A program made the translations under genes and the position numbers. A DNA stretch of 64,000 bases. Source: Streptomyces sp. ISL-43. Lineage in GTDB: Bacteria > Actinomycetota > Actinomycetes > Streptomycetales > Streptomycetaceae. Location: the NCBI RefSeq assembly GCF_018614195.1, contig NZ_JAGGOT010000008.1, forward strand, positions 240,914 to 304,913. Direction: 5' to 3'. The notes below the pieces were generated by a model. It was not told where the DNA came from. It was given only the letters and a program-made list of their open reading frames with translations, and did not search any database. Position 1 is the stretch's first letter. The number at the start of each line of letters is the position of its first letter. Shown here piece by piece: positions 32,314 through 41,224 of this stretch.

Positions 32314-34869
32314 ATGAGCGAGCACCGCCGCAAACCGCAGCAGCCCCAGGGTGAGGGCCGCGCCGCGGCCCGCCGGGCTGCCCAGCAGCGCCCCGGCAGG
32401 GGCGCCGGGTCCGGACGCGACGTTCCCACCGCGTCACCCAGCGGACCGTACGGGGAGTCGTCGGAGCACGGCAGCCGTGCGGACGCCCGGAGATCCGCCG
32501 GCCGAGGCTCGACGGGACGGGGCAGAGATGCCGCCAAGGCCGGACGCGGCACGGGCCGCCCGGACAAGCGGTTCATCAACTACCCGCGCTCGGACAAGGA
32601 CGGCTGGAAGCGCTTCGTCCCATCCTGGAAGCTGGTGGGCGGCACCGCCCTGGGCTTCTTCGCGATCCTCACGGCGGGCGCAGGCATCGGCATCGCCTCG
32701 GTGAACACTCCCGACGCGAACAAGACGGCCGAAGCGCAGAACAACGTCTTCTACTGGGCCGACGACACCCAGATGGTCGCGACCGGCGGGTCCGTCAACC
32801 GCCAGATCGTTCCCATCGGGAAGATCCCCCGGTCCATGCAGAACGCCGTGATCGCGGCGGAGAACGAGTCCTTCGAGTCGGACAAGGGCGTCGACCCCAT
32901 GGGTATCGGCCGGGCCGTGTGGAACATGGCCAAGGGCGGATCCACCCAGGGCGGCTCGACGATCACCCAGCAGTACGTGAAGAACACGTACCTGGACTCC
33001 GACCAGACGCTCAAGCGCAAGGTCACCGAGCTCTTCATCTCGATAAAACTGGGTGTGACCGCGGAGAAGAACACGATCCTCGCGGGCTACCTGAACACCG
33101 CCTACTACGGGCGTGACGCCTACGGCATCCAGGCGGCCTCCCGGGCCTACTTCGGCAAGGACTGCACGGAGCTGACCCCGTCCGAGGGCGCTTTCCTGGC
33201 CGCCGTGCTCAAGGGCCCCAACCTCTACAACCCGGACGGCGGCATCGGCTCGGCGGCCACTCCCGAGCTGAACAACGCGCGGGCCCACGAGCGCTGGGCC
33301 TGGGTCCTGGACCGCGAGGTCACGGTCGGCCGCATGCAGAAGTCCGAGCGGGACCAGTACAAGGACTTCCCCACGCTCGTCGAATCCGCGCAGGCCAAGG
33401 GCATGTCCGGGCAGATCGGCTACATGGTCGACACGGCCAAGGCGTACGCGATGAAGGCCGGGAGCATCACGGTCGACGAACTCGCCAAGGGCGGCTACCA
33501 GATCCACACCACCTTCGAGAAGCCGAGGGTGGACGCGCTGGTCAAGTCCGTCGAGGAGACCCGCGACCGGTTGATCGACGAGAAGAAGCGGCCCGACACC
33601 GACACCTTCGTCCAGTTCGGCGCGGCTTCGGTGGACGTGAAGACCGGAGCCCTCGTCGCCCTGTACGGCGGTCCCGGCATGGACAAGAAGCACTTCAACA
33701 ACAACGCCAACACCTCGGGTGTCCAGGTGGGCTCGACCTGGAAGCCCTTCGTACTGGCGGCGGCCATGCAGTACGGCACCCAGAACTCCAACGGCGCGGG
33801 CATCTCGGCCGACAGCAAGTACATGGCCAACGACCTCACCGTGATCAACAACCGTGAGGGCAAGCCGCTGCGCGGCAAGGACGGCAAGCCGTTCAAGCAG
33901 AAGAACGAGAGCCCGACCGCCTACGGCTACGTCACCCTGAACGAGGCGATGGAGAAGTCCATCAACGTCCCGTTCGCCCAGCTCGTCTTCGACGTCGGCC
34001 ACAGCAAGGTCAGGGAAGTCGCCAAGGCCGCGGGCATCCTCGACGAGTCGATGGACCCGAACCCCAACGCCTCCTTCGCGCTCGGCACCTCGACCCCCAG
34101 CGCCATCCGGATGGCCGACTCGTACGCCACCTTCGCCGCCTCCGGCACCCACCACGATCCGTTCTCGGTCCGCAGCGTCCAGAAGGACGGCAGGGACCTG
34201 CCCGGCTTCGAGGCCCCCAAGGCGCAGCAGGCCATGGACAACTCCATCGCGGACAACATCACCAAGGTCCTGCAGAACGTCGTCGAGAACGGCACCGGCA
34301 AGAAGGCCAAGGGGCTGGGCCGGCCCGCCGCGGGCAAGACCGGTACCACCGACGAGAACATGTCGGCCTGGTTCGTCGGCTACACGCCCGAGCTGTCCAC
34401 CTCGGTGACCCTCTTCCGCTCGGACCCCGCCGCGGAGAAGAAGGAACTGATCTCCATGAAGGGCGTGGGCGGCATCCCGTCGCTCCACGGTGGTGACATC
34501 CCGGCCGAGATCTGGACGAAGTACATGAAGGACGCGCTGAACGGCGTCCCGGAGAAGGACTTCCCGGAGCCCGACAAGATCGGCGTCACCGCGGACGCCT
34601 CCGGGGCCCCCTCCCCCAGCCCCTCGATGTCCCCGACCCCCTCGATGTCGCAGTCGATCGCGCCGTCGATCTCGGAGTCCCCGGTCGCCCCGTCCCCGTC
34701 GAAGGGCGGCAAGCCCTCCTGCCGGCCGTGGGAGATCTGCGACCCGGACCCCAGCCCCGGCGCCTCCACCTCGCCGTCGCCCTCGCCCAGCAAGTCGGGC
34801 GGCAGACCGGGCGGGGTGTCGAACGGCGGCACCGGGACCTTCCCGATAGGGGGCTCGACGGGAGGCTGA
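32314..34869 (+). CDS. Bifunctional class A penicillin-binding protein
   Basis: Polymerises and crosslinks peptidoglycan at the membrane; 851 residues. Basic N-terminal tail, one membrane segment (LVGGTALGFFAILTAGAGIGIA, about 110-132), GT51 glycosyltransferase with the catalytic Glu in AAENESF (about 185) and GGSTITQQYVKN, then transpeptidase motifs STWK (about 474), SIN, and KTGTT (about 675). The last 100 residues are Ser/Pro-rich with a C-x5-C pair. ATG 32314 follows GAGGAG. A terminator lies after it. Confidence 0.94.
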   Translation: MSEHRRKPQQPQGEGRAAARRAAQQRPGRGAGSGRDVPTASPSGPYGESSEHGSRADARRSAGRGSTGRGRDAAKAGRGTGRPDKRFINYPRSDKDGWKRFVPSWKLVGGTALGFFAILTAGAGIGIASVNTPDANKTAEAQNNVFYWADDTQMVATGGSVNRQIVPIGKIPRSMQNAVIAAENESFESDKGVDPMGIGRAVWNMAKGGSTQGGSTITQQYVKNTYLDSDQTLKRKVTELFISIKLGVTAEKNTILAGYLNTAYYGRDAYGIQAASRAYFGKDCTELTPSEGAFLAAVLKGPNLYNPDGGIGSAATPELNNARAHERWAWVLDREVTVGRMQKSERDQYKDFPTLVESAQAKGMSGQIGYMVDTAKAYAMKAGSITVDELAKGGYQIHTTFEKPRVDALVKSVEETRDRLIDEKKRPDTDTFVQFGAASVDVKTGALVALYGGPGMDKKHFNNNANTSGVQVGSTWKPFVLAAAMQYGTQNSNGAGISADSKYMANDLTVINNREGKPLRGKDGKPFKQKNESPTAYGYVTLNEAMEKSINVPFAQLVFDVGHSKVREVAKAAGILDESMDPNPNASFALGTSTPSAIRMADSYATFAASGTHHDPFSVRSVQKDGRDLPGFEAPKAQQAMDNSIADNITKVLQNVVENGTGKKAKGLGRPAAGKTGTTDENMSAWFVGYTPELSTSVTLFRSDPAAEKKELISMKGVGGIPSLHGGDIPAEIWTKYMKDALNGVPEKDFPEPDKIGVTADASGAPSPSPSMSPTPSMSQSIAPSISESPVAPSPSKGGKPSCRPWEICDPDPSPGASTSPSPSPSKSGGRPGGVSNGGTGTFPIGGSTGG

Positions 34870-34890
34870 CCGCCGGCCCCACGACACGGC

Positions 34891-34929
34891 GGGAGAGGGT
34901 CGTCGCACTTGGTGCGACGGCCCTCTCCC
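34891..34929 (+). terminator. Terminator after the penicillin-binding protein gene
   Basis: 18-bp stem (34891-34908 with 34912-34929, one G-T pair) and 3-nt loop, ending 30 bp before the next gene. Confidence 0.88.
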
Positions 34930-34959
34930 ATGTCCGGCGCCGTACGGCAGGATGTGCGC

Positions 34960-36420
34960 ATGACGAAGGTGCACGAGGACGACCTCGTACTGCCCACCCA
35001 GCAGGACGAGGTGGCCGCCGCCGGGAGCGAGCTCATCGGCGGCCCACTGGGCCGCTACGCGCGGCTGGGCGGCCACTGGCTGACCCCGGTGCGCGTCGTG
35101 GTGCTCGTCGCCCTGGGGATGTTCGCGCTCGGCATGGTGCAGAAGCTGCCCTGCTACGACTGGGCGTGGTTCCGCGGGGCCGGCTCCCAGTACACCCACG
35201 CCTGCTACTCCGATATCCCGCACCTCTACGTCCTACGCGGCTTCGCCGACGGCCTCACGCCGTACTTCGACCGGCTCCCCGGAGACATGCAGTTCCTGGA
35301 GTACCCGGTGCTCACCGGGCTCTTCATGGAGATCGCCTCCTGGATGACCCCCGGCAGCGGCTCCATGCAGCACCGGGAGCAGATGTACTGGATGGTCAAC
35401 GCGGGCATGCTGATGGCCTGCGCCGCCGTGATCGCCGTGTGCGTCGCCCGTACCCACCGCCACCGCCCGTGGGACGCGCTGCTCTTCGCCCTCGCGCCCG
35501 CCTTCGCGCTGACCGCGACCATCAACTGGGACCTGCTGGCCATCGCCCTGACCGCCGCCGCGATGCTCATGTGGTCGCGGGGCCGGGCGCTGTCCTTCGG
35601 CATCCTGATCGGCCTGGCCACCGCGGCCAAGCTCTACCCCGTACTGCTCCTGGGAGCCGTGTTCGTGCTCTGCTGGCGGGCCGGGAAGTGGCGCGCGTTC
35701 GGTGCGGCGGCCGGTGGCGCCGCCGCCTCCTGGCTCGTGGTGAACCTGCCCGTCATGCTCTTCGCCTGGGAGGGCTGGACGAAGTTCTACACCTTCAGCC
35801 AGGAGCGGCCGATCGACTTCGGCTCCGTGTGGCTGCTGATCTCGCAGCGCTCCGGGAATCCGCTGGAGGGCGCCAACACCTACGCGACGGGTCTGACGCT
35901 GCTGCTGTGCGCGGGCATCGGCCTGCTCACGCTGACTGCGCCCCGACGCCCCCGCTTCGCGCAGCTGGCCTTCCTGCTGGTGGCCGCCTTCATCCTGGTC
36001 AACAAGGTCTACTCGCCGCAGTACGTGCTGTGGCTCATCCCGCTCGCGGCGCTGGCCCGGCCGCGCTGGCGGGACGTCCTGATCTGGCAGGCCGGCGAGG
36101 TCGTCTACTTCCTGGGGATCTGGTTCTACCTCGCCTACACGACCAGCGGGGACAAGCACCAGGGCCTGCCCCTGGAGGGCTACCAGCTCGCGATCACCGC
36201 CCACCTGCTGTGCACGCTCTACCTGTGCGCCGTCGTCGTACGCGACATCCTGATGCCCGAGCGGGACGTGGTGCGCCGCGACGGTTCGGACGACCCCTCG
36301 GGAGGCGTCCTGGACGGCGCCGAGGACGTCTTCACGCTGTCGCAGACGGCGAAGGCGCCGCAGGAAGCGGCGCCTTCGCAGGGACAGCGGGTCGACTGGG
36401 GCGCGGGCCCCAGGGACTGA
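34960..36420 (+). CDS. GT87-like polyprenyl-phosphate-dependent membrane glycosyltransferase
   Basis: 486 residues, about 9-11 membrane helices. An acidic DW/NWD pair in ATINWDLLAIAL and LYPVLLLGAV within a GT-C-like arrangement matches the DUF2029/GT87 group, which includes mycobacterial mannosyltransferases. External loop CYDWAWFRGAGSQYTHACY has two cysteines. ATG 34960 (MTKVHEDDLVLP). Its stop is one base from the stop of the convergent alanine-racemase-like gene. Donor and acceptor are unknown; a cell-wall glycan is likely from context. Confidence 0.78.
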   Translation: MTKVHEDDLVLPTQQDEVAAAGSELIGGPLGRYARLGGHWLTPVRVVVLVALGMFALGMVQKLPCYDWAWFRGAGSQYTHACYSDIPHLYVLRGFADGLTPYFDRLPGDMQFLEYPVLTGLFMEIASWMTPGSGSMQHREQMYWMVNAGMLMACAAVIAVCVARTHRHRPWDALLFALAPAFALTATINWDLLAIALTAAAMLMWSRGRALSFGILIGLATAAKLYPVLLLGAVFVLCWRAGKWRAFGAAAGGAAASWLVVNLPVMLFAWEGWTKFYTFSQERPIDFGSVWLLISQRSGNPLEGANTYATGLTLLLCAGIGLLTLTAPRRPRFAQLAFLLVAAFILVNKVYSPQYVLWLIPLAALARPRWRDVLIWQAGEVVYFLGIWFYLAYTTSGDKHQGLPLEGYQLAITAHLLCTLYLCAVVVRDILMPERDVVRRDGSDDPSGGVLDGAEDVFTLSQTAKAPQEAAPSQGQRVDWGAGPRD

Positions 36421-36421
36421 C

Positions 36422-37453
36422 TCAGGCGTCGAGCGCCCGGTCGAACTGCGTGGTGGTGTGGCGCAGGTGCGCCACCAGCTCGTCGCCGACCTTCGGCTCG
36501 GGAGAGTCCGAGGGCACGAACAGGATCGACACCTGCATGTGCGGCGGTTCGGCGAACCACCGCTGCTTGCCCGCCCACACGAAGGGCGACAGGTTCCGGT
36601 TGACCGTGGCCAGCCCGGCCCGGGCGACGCCCTTGGCCCGCGGCATGACCCCGTGCAGAGCCTTGGGCGCCTCCAGGCCCACCCCGTGCGAGGTGCCGCC
36701 GGCGACGACGACGAGCCAGCCGTCGGAGGCGGCCTTCTGCTGGCGGTAGCCGAAGCGGTCGCCCTTGGCGACGCGGGTGACGTCGAGGACCGCGCCGCGG
36801 TACTCGGTCGCCTCGTGGTCGCCCAGCCACAGTCGGGTGCCGATGCGGGCCCGGAAGCGGGTCTGCGGGAACTGCTGGCGCAGCCGCGCCAGCTCCTCGG
36901 CCTTCAGGTGGCTGACGAACATGGTGTGCAGCGGCAGCCGGGCCGCGCGCAGCCGGTCCATCCAGCCGATGACCTCCTCGACGGCGTCCGAGCCGTCCGG
37001 GCGGTCCAGCGGCAGGTGCAGGGCGAAACCCTCCAGCCGGACGTCCTCGATCGCCGCGTGCAGCAGACCGAGGTCCTGCTCGGAGATGCCGTGGCGGCGC
37101 ATCGAGCTCATGCACTCGATGACCACGCGGGCGCCGACCAGGCCGCGGACCCCGTCCACCGAGGACACCGAGCGGATGACCCGGTCCGGCAGCGGCACCG
37201 GCTCCTCACCGCGCCGGAACGGGGTGAGGACGAGCAGGTCGCCGCCGAAGAAGTCCTTGATGCTGGCGGCCTCGTACGTCGTGCCGACGGCCAGGACATC
37301 GGCGCCCATCCGGGTCGCCTCCTCGCAGAGGCGCTCGTGACCGAAGCCGTAGCCGTTGCCCTTGCAGACCGGGATCATCCCGGGGAACTGGTCCTGGACC
37401 TGCTTCTGGTGCGCACGCCAGCGCGCGGTGTCGACGTAGAGCGTGAGCGCCAT
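36422..37453 (-). CDS. Alanine-racemase-like PLP protein
   Basis: 343 residues. The N-terminal barrel has the PLP-lysine motif as PVCKGNGYGFG (about 28-38), where alanine racemases read KADAYGHG. A later RIGTRLWLGD and KGDRFGYRQ resemble the C-terminal beta domain. It lies 67 bp downstream of femX, so a cell-wall amino-acid role is likely. It is probably not the housekeeping alr. The substrate is unknown. Confidence 0.75.
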   Translation of the reverse strand: MALTLYVDTARWRAHQKQVQDQFPGMIPVCKGNGYGFGHERLCEEATRMGADVLAVGTTYEAASIKDFFGGDLLVLTPFRRGEEPVPLPDRVIRSVSSVDGVRGLVGARVVIECMSSMRRHGISEQDLGLLHAAIEDVRLEGFALHLPLDRPDGSDAVEEVIGWMDRLRAARLPLHTMFVSHLKAEELARLRQQFPQTRFRARIGTRLWLGDHEATEYRGAVLDVTRVAKGDRFGYRQQKAASDGWLVVVAGGTSHGVGLEAPKALHGVMPRAKGVARAGLATVNRNLSPFVWAGKQRWFAEPPHMQVSILFVPSDSPEPKVGDELVAHLRHTTTQFDRALDA

Positions 37454-37520
37454 GCCCGTCCGGAGCCTCTCTCGAAAAGCTGCGTGGTGCAGCGGTGCGG
37501 TGTGTGGGGATGGGGTGGGA

Positions 37521-38639
37521 TCAGCGGCGCGACATATACATGTCGAGCGCCTTGTGCAGCAGCTTGTTGAGCGGGAAGTCCCACTCGCCGACGTACTCGA
37601 CGGCCTCGCCGCCCGTGCCGACCTTGAACTGGATCAGCCCGAACAGGTGGTCGTTCTCGTCCAGGGTGTCACTGATGCCGCGCAGGTCGTAGACGCTTGC
37701 GCCGAGCGCGTAGGAATCGCGCAGCATGCGCCACTGCATCGCGTTCGAGGGGCGGACCTCGCGCTTGTGGTTGGCGGAGGCGCCGTAGGAGTACCAGACG
37801 TGCTGGCCGACGGTGAGCATCGTGGCGGCGGCCAGCGGCTCCCCCTCGTGCTTGGCGATGTACAGCCGCATCCGGTTGGGGTCCTCGGAGTTGAGGGCCG
37901 TCCACTGGCGCTGGAAGTAGCTGAGCGGGCGCGGGCGGAACTTGTCGCGCTCGGCCGTGATCTCGTACAGGTGCTGCCAGGTCGGCAGGTCGTCGTAGCC
38001 GCCCTGGACGACCTCTACGCCGGCCTTCTCGGCCTTCTTGATGTTGCGGCGCCACAGCTGGTTGAAGCCCTTGAGGACGTCGTCCAGCGAGCGGTTGGCC
38101 AGCGGCACCTGGAAGACGTAGCGGGGCTGGACGTCGCCGAAGCCGGCGCCCCCGTCCTCGGCCTGCTGCCAGCCCATGCGGCGCAGCTTGTCGGAGACCT
38201 CGAAGGCGCGGGGCTCGATGGCCGAGGCCTCCACGTCGCGCAGGCGCTTGACCTCCGGGTCCTGGATTCCGGCCTTGATGGCGGTGGAGTTCCAGCGGCG
38301 GATGACGACGGGCGGGCCCATCTTCACGGTGAAGGCGCCCTGCTGCTTGAGGTGCGCCAGCATCGGCTGGAGCCACTCGTCGAGGTTGGGGGCGTACCAG
38401 TTGATGACCGGGCCCTCGGGGAGGTACGCGAGGTACCGCTTCACCTTGGGCAGCTGGCGGTACAACACGAGGGCGGCGCCGACGAGTTCGCCGGACTTGT
38501 CGAACCATCCGAGGTTCTCGGAACGCCACTCGTTCTTCACGTCGGCCCACGCCGGGACCTGGCAGTGGCTAGCCGAGGGCAGACTCTGGAGGTAGCCCAG
38601 ATGCTGCTCTCGGCTGATGGTCCTCAGGGACAGGCTCAT
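37521..38639 (-). CDS. femX: FemX-type peptidoglycan interpeptide-bridge aminoacyltransferase
   Basis: Adds the first bridge amino acid (glycine in LL-DAP streptomycetes) to lipid II from aminoacyl-tRNA; 372 residues. Two GNAT-like lobes; FNQLWRRNIKKAEKAGVEV and a central helical pair ITAERDKFRPRPLSYFQ match the family, and LRGISDTLDENDHLFGLIQFKVGTGG is the C-terminal Fem signature. ATG 38639. The symbol follows S. coelicolor FemX, which occupies the same locus. Confidence 0.9.
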   Translation of the reverse strand: MSLSLRTISREQHLGYLQSLPSASHCQVPAWADVKNEWRSENLGWFDKSGELVGAALVLYRQLPKVKRYLAYLPEGPVINWYAPNLDEWLQPMLAHLKQQGAFTVKMGPPVVIRRWNSTAIKAGIQDPEVKRLRDVEASAIEPRAFEVSDKLRRMGWQQAEDGGAGFGDVQPRYVFQVPLANRSLDDVLKGFNQLWRRNIKKAEKAGVEVVQGGYDDLPTWQHLYEITAERDKFRPRPLSYFQRQWTALNSEDPNRMRLYIAKHEGEPLAAATMLTVGQHVWYSYGASANHKREVRPSNAMQWRMLRDSYALGASVYDLRGISDTLDENDHLFGLIQFKVGTGGEAVEYVGEWDFPLNKLLHKALDMYMSRR

Positions 38640-38769
38640 ACGGGGCGTCTCCTCCGGCGGCTTCGCTGGCTATGGCGCGAAGCCTACTGCGACAAGGGCG
38701 CCACCCATCTGGGGGACAGGCCGTGCCTGGGGCCGGTGGAGGCCGGCGCCCCGTCGCGGAGGTACCCGG

Positions 38770-39084
38770 TCAGCCCAGCCAGCCCCCGAAGAGACCGCCG
38801 TGCGCCATGCCGAGGAAGAAGCCGATGGCGGAGGCGCCGAGGCCGATGATCAACGCGAAGCGCTCGCGTGTCGTCACCGAGATGAACTGCCCGTAGGCGC
38901 CGGTCAGGATCCCGATCAGCCCGGTCCACGAGCTGAGCAGGTGCAGATGGTCGAAGAAGCCCGTGACGAACGCCACGGCGCCGAGGATCAGGGTGACCGC
39001 CATCAGGGTGTCCTGGAGCGGATGGGGCTTGCCATCGGTCGCGAGGAGCGAGATGGGGGACTGGCGTCGCATTGCCTGTGCCAT
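38770..39084 (-). CDS. Small membrane protein, unknown function
   Basis: 104 residues. ATG 39084 is fixed by AGGAGGTG upstream. Three hydrophobic segments are visible: MAVTLILGAVAFVTGFF, WTGLIGILTGAYGQFIS and FALIIGLGASAIGFFLG. The end is Gly-rich. It is divergent from rpsF with a 253-bp gap. No family is recognised. Confidence 0.75.
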   Translation of the reverse strand: MAQAMRRQSPISLLATDGKPHPLQDTLMAVTLILGAVAFVTGFFDHLHLLSSWTGLIGILTGAYGQFISVTTRERFALIIGLGASAIGFFLGMAHGGLFGGWLG

Positions 39085-39265
39085 CGGAAAGGCACCTCCT
39101 GGCTGCAGCAGAGCGGTGCTGCGGGGCCGCCTCCGGCAGGGGCCGGGGGCATAGCACCGAGCACACCCGATGGATACAGATTGTGGCCTCCTGGTGCCGG
39201 ATTTCAACCGGAAGGAGTCGACCAGGTAGTCTGTACGGTCTGCGCGGTGTCTGCTCTGCGGATGC

Positions 39266-39308
39266 CGTGCGTACGCATCACGACCCTCCTGCCACGGAAC
39301 GACCGTGG
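39266..39308 (+). promoter_or_regulatory. Structured leader of the rpsF operon
   Basis: A TGCGTACGCA palindrome near 39268-39277 and a hairpin CCACGG-AACGA-CCGTGG (39292-39308) directly before AAAGGAGGTG of rpsF. S6:S18 bind their own leader in many bacteria; whether this is such an element is untested. Confidence 0.35.
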
Positions 39309-39337
39309 CCGCTGAGTCCAAAGGAGGTGGGTTCCAC

Positions 39338-39628
39338 ATGCGTCACTACGAAGTGATGGTCATCCTCGACCCCGATCTCGAGGAGCGCGCTGTCTCCCCG
39401 CTGATCGAGAACTTCCTTTCTGTCGTCCGTGAGGGCAACGGAAAGGTCGAGAAGGTCGACACCTGGGGCCGTCGTCGTCTCGCTTACGAGATCAAGAAGA
39501 AGCCCGAGGGCATCTACTCGGTCATCGACCTCCAGGCCGAGCCTGCGGTCGTCAAGGAGCTTGACCGACAGATGAACCTGAACGAGTCGGTTCTCCGGAC
39601 CAAGGTCCTTCGCCCCGAGACCCACTGA
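39338..39628 (+). CDS. rpsF: 30S ribosomal protein S6
   Basis: 96 residues, starting [19 protein letters not shown] with AAAGGAGGTG 7 nt upstream. Partner of S18 on the small subunit platform. First gene of rpsF-ssb-rpsR-rplI. Confidence 0.97.
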   Translation: MRHYEVMVILDPDLEERAVSPLIENFLSVVREGNGKVEKVDTWGRRRLAYEIKKKPEGIYSVIDLQAEPAVVKELDRQMNLNESVLRTKVLRPETH

Positions 39629-39700
39629 ACTTCGGTTCAGCGGTAATCGGGACCGAGTAGCACAGCAGCCCAGCAGCAATCCCCGCCGAGAGGTTCATCC

Positions 39701-40309
39701 ATGGCAGGCGAGACCGTCATCACGGTCGTCGGCAATCTCGTCGACGACCCCGAGCTGCGCTTCACCCCCTCGGGTGCGGCGGTCGCGAAGTTCCGTGTCG
39801 CGTCCACTCCCCGCACCTTCGACAAGCAGACCAATGAGTGGAAGGACGGCGAAAGCCTGTTCCTGACCTGCTCGGTCTGGCGTCAGGCGGCGGAGAACGT
39901 CGCCGAGTCCCTTCAGCGGGGCATGCGCGTCATCGTGCAGGGCCGGCTGAAGCAGCGGTCCTACGAGGACCGTGAGGGTGTCAAGCGCACGGTCTACGAG
40001 CTGGACGTCGAGGAAGTCGGCCCCAGCTTGAAGAACGCCACGGCCAAGGTCGCCAAGACCACCGGTCGCGGTGGCCAGGGTGGATACGGCGGCGGCGGTG
40101 GCGGCGGTCAGCAGCAGGGCGGCGGCGGTGGCAACTGGGGCGGAGCCCCGGGTGGCGCCGCTCCCCAGGGCGGCGGAGCTCCCTCCGACGACCCGTGGGC
40201 GTCCAGTGCGCCGGCCGGCGGCCAGCAGCAGCAGGGCGGCGGCGGTGGCGGTTGGGGCGGAAGCTCCGGCGGCTCCGGCGGTGGCTACTCGGACGAGCCT
40301 CCCTTCTAG
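39701..40309 (+). CDS. ssb: Single-stranded DNA-binding protein
   Basis: 202 residues. The OB fold (1-110) begins [25 protein letters not shown] and contains [18 protein letters not shown] and [13 protein letters not shown] long Gly/Gln linker (about 120-195) leads to the acidic partner-binding tail DEPPF. Located between the S6 and S18 genes, the standard arrangement. Confidence 0.97.
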   Translation: MAGETVITVVGNLVDDPELRFTPSGAAVAKFRVASTPRTFDKQTNEWKDGESLFLTCSVWRQAAENVAESLQRGMRVIVQGRLKQRSYEDREGVKRTVYELDVEEVGPSLKNATAKVAKTTGRGGQGGYGGGGGGGQQQGGGGGNWGGAPGGAAPQGGGAPSDDPWASSAPAGGQQQQGGGGGGWGGSSGGSGGGYSDEPPF

Positions 40310-40352
40310 GGAAGCTCGCACCCCCACTTCTTGATTTCACAGGAGAGACACA

Positions 40353-40589
40353 ATGGCGAAGCCGCCTGTGCGCAAGCCTAAGAAGAAGGTCTGCGCGTTC
40401 TGCAAGGACAAGACCGTGTACGTGGACTACAAGGACACGAACATGCTGCGGAAGTTCATTTCCGACCGTGGCAAGATCCGTGCCCGCCGCGTCACCGGCA
40501 ACTGCACGCAGCACCAGCGTGACGTCGCCACGGCTGTGAAGAACAGCCGTGAGATGGCACTGCTGCCCTACACGTCCACCGCGCGATAA
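40353..40589 (+). CDS. rpsR: 30S ribosomal protein S18
   Basis: 78 residues. The CAFC pair and CTQH retain a zinc-ribbon-like set of ligands, so this looks like the zinc (C+) form. Streptomyces carry a zinc-free paralogue elsewhere. AGGAGAG precedes ATG. Confidence 0.96.
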   Translation: MAKPPVRKPKKKVCAFCKDKTVYVDYKDTNMLRKFISDRGKIRARRVTGNCTQHQRDVATAVKNSREMALLPYTSTAR

Positions 40590-40607
40590 GGAAAGGGTGA
40601 CCGAATA

Positions 40608-41054
40608 ATGAAGATCATCCTGACCCACGAGGTCTCTGGCCTCGGCACCGCCGGCGACGTCGTAGACGTCAAGGACGGCTACGCTCGCAACTACCTGGTC
40701 CCGCGTGGTTTCGCGATCCGCTGGACCAAGGGCGGCGAGAAGGACGTGGCGCAGATCCGCCGCGCCCGCAAGATCCACGAGATCGCGACCATCGAGCAGG
40801 CCAACGAGTTCAAGGCCAAGCTCGAGGCCGTCAAGGTCCGTCTGGCCACCCGCGCGGGTGACGCCGGTCGTCTCTTCGGTTCCGTCACGCCTTCCGACAT
40901 CGCCACGGCGATCGAGGCGTCCGGTGGCCCGAAGGTCGACAAGCGCCGCGTCGAGCTGGGCTCCCCGATCAAGACCCTCGGTTCGTACCAGGTCTCCGTG
41001 CGTCTGCACGCCGACGTGGCCGCGAACGTGGGCATCGAGGTCGTCGCCGCCTAA
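40608..41054 (+). CDS. rplI: 50S ribosomal protein L9
   Basis: 148 residues. N-terminal RNA-binding lobe [30 protein letters not shown], a long connecting helix (about 45-80) and a C-terminal lobe. It is the last gene of the operon, followed by a strong terminator. Confidence 0.97.
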   Translation: MKIILTHEVSGLGTAGDVVDVKDGYARNYLVPRGFAIRWTKGGEKDVAQIRRARKIHEIATIEQANEFKAKLEAVKVRLATRAGDAGRLFGSVTPSDIATAIEASGGPKVDKRRVELGSPIKTLGSYQVSVRLHADVAANVGIEVVAA

Positions 41055-41067
41055 GGGCTGCGCATGA

Positions 41068-41097
41068 AGGGCCGCACCCCCTGGGGTGCGGCCCTTC
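41068..41097 (+). terminator. Terminator after rplI
   Basis: AAGGGCCGCACCCC paired with GGGGTGCGGCCCTT, followed by CGTCGTT; 13 bp beyond the stop. Confidence 0.85.
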
Positions 41098-41155
41098 GTC
41101 GTTCCCGGCACGGTGCGCGCGGTGCGCGGGCTCGGCGTGAGTTCTGCGCGGCCGA

Positions 41156-41215
41156 TGTTTCACGTGAAACAGGCGGATGTTCCACGTGAAACATCGGCCT
41201 GTTTCACGTGAAACA
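41156..41215. other. parS: Cluster of three parS sites with 22-bp period
   Basis: Sites at 41156-41171 (perfect), 41178-41193 (one mismatch, TGTTCCACG...) and 41200-41215 (perfect). They start exactly 22 bp apart, about two helical turns, all on the same DNA face. Located just after the MATE gene stop. Confidence 0.93.
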
Positions 41216-41224
41216 TCGGGTGGT

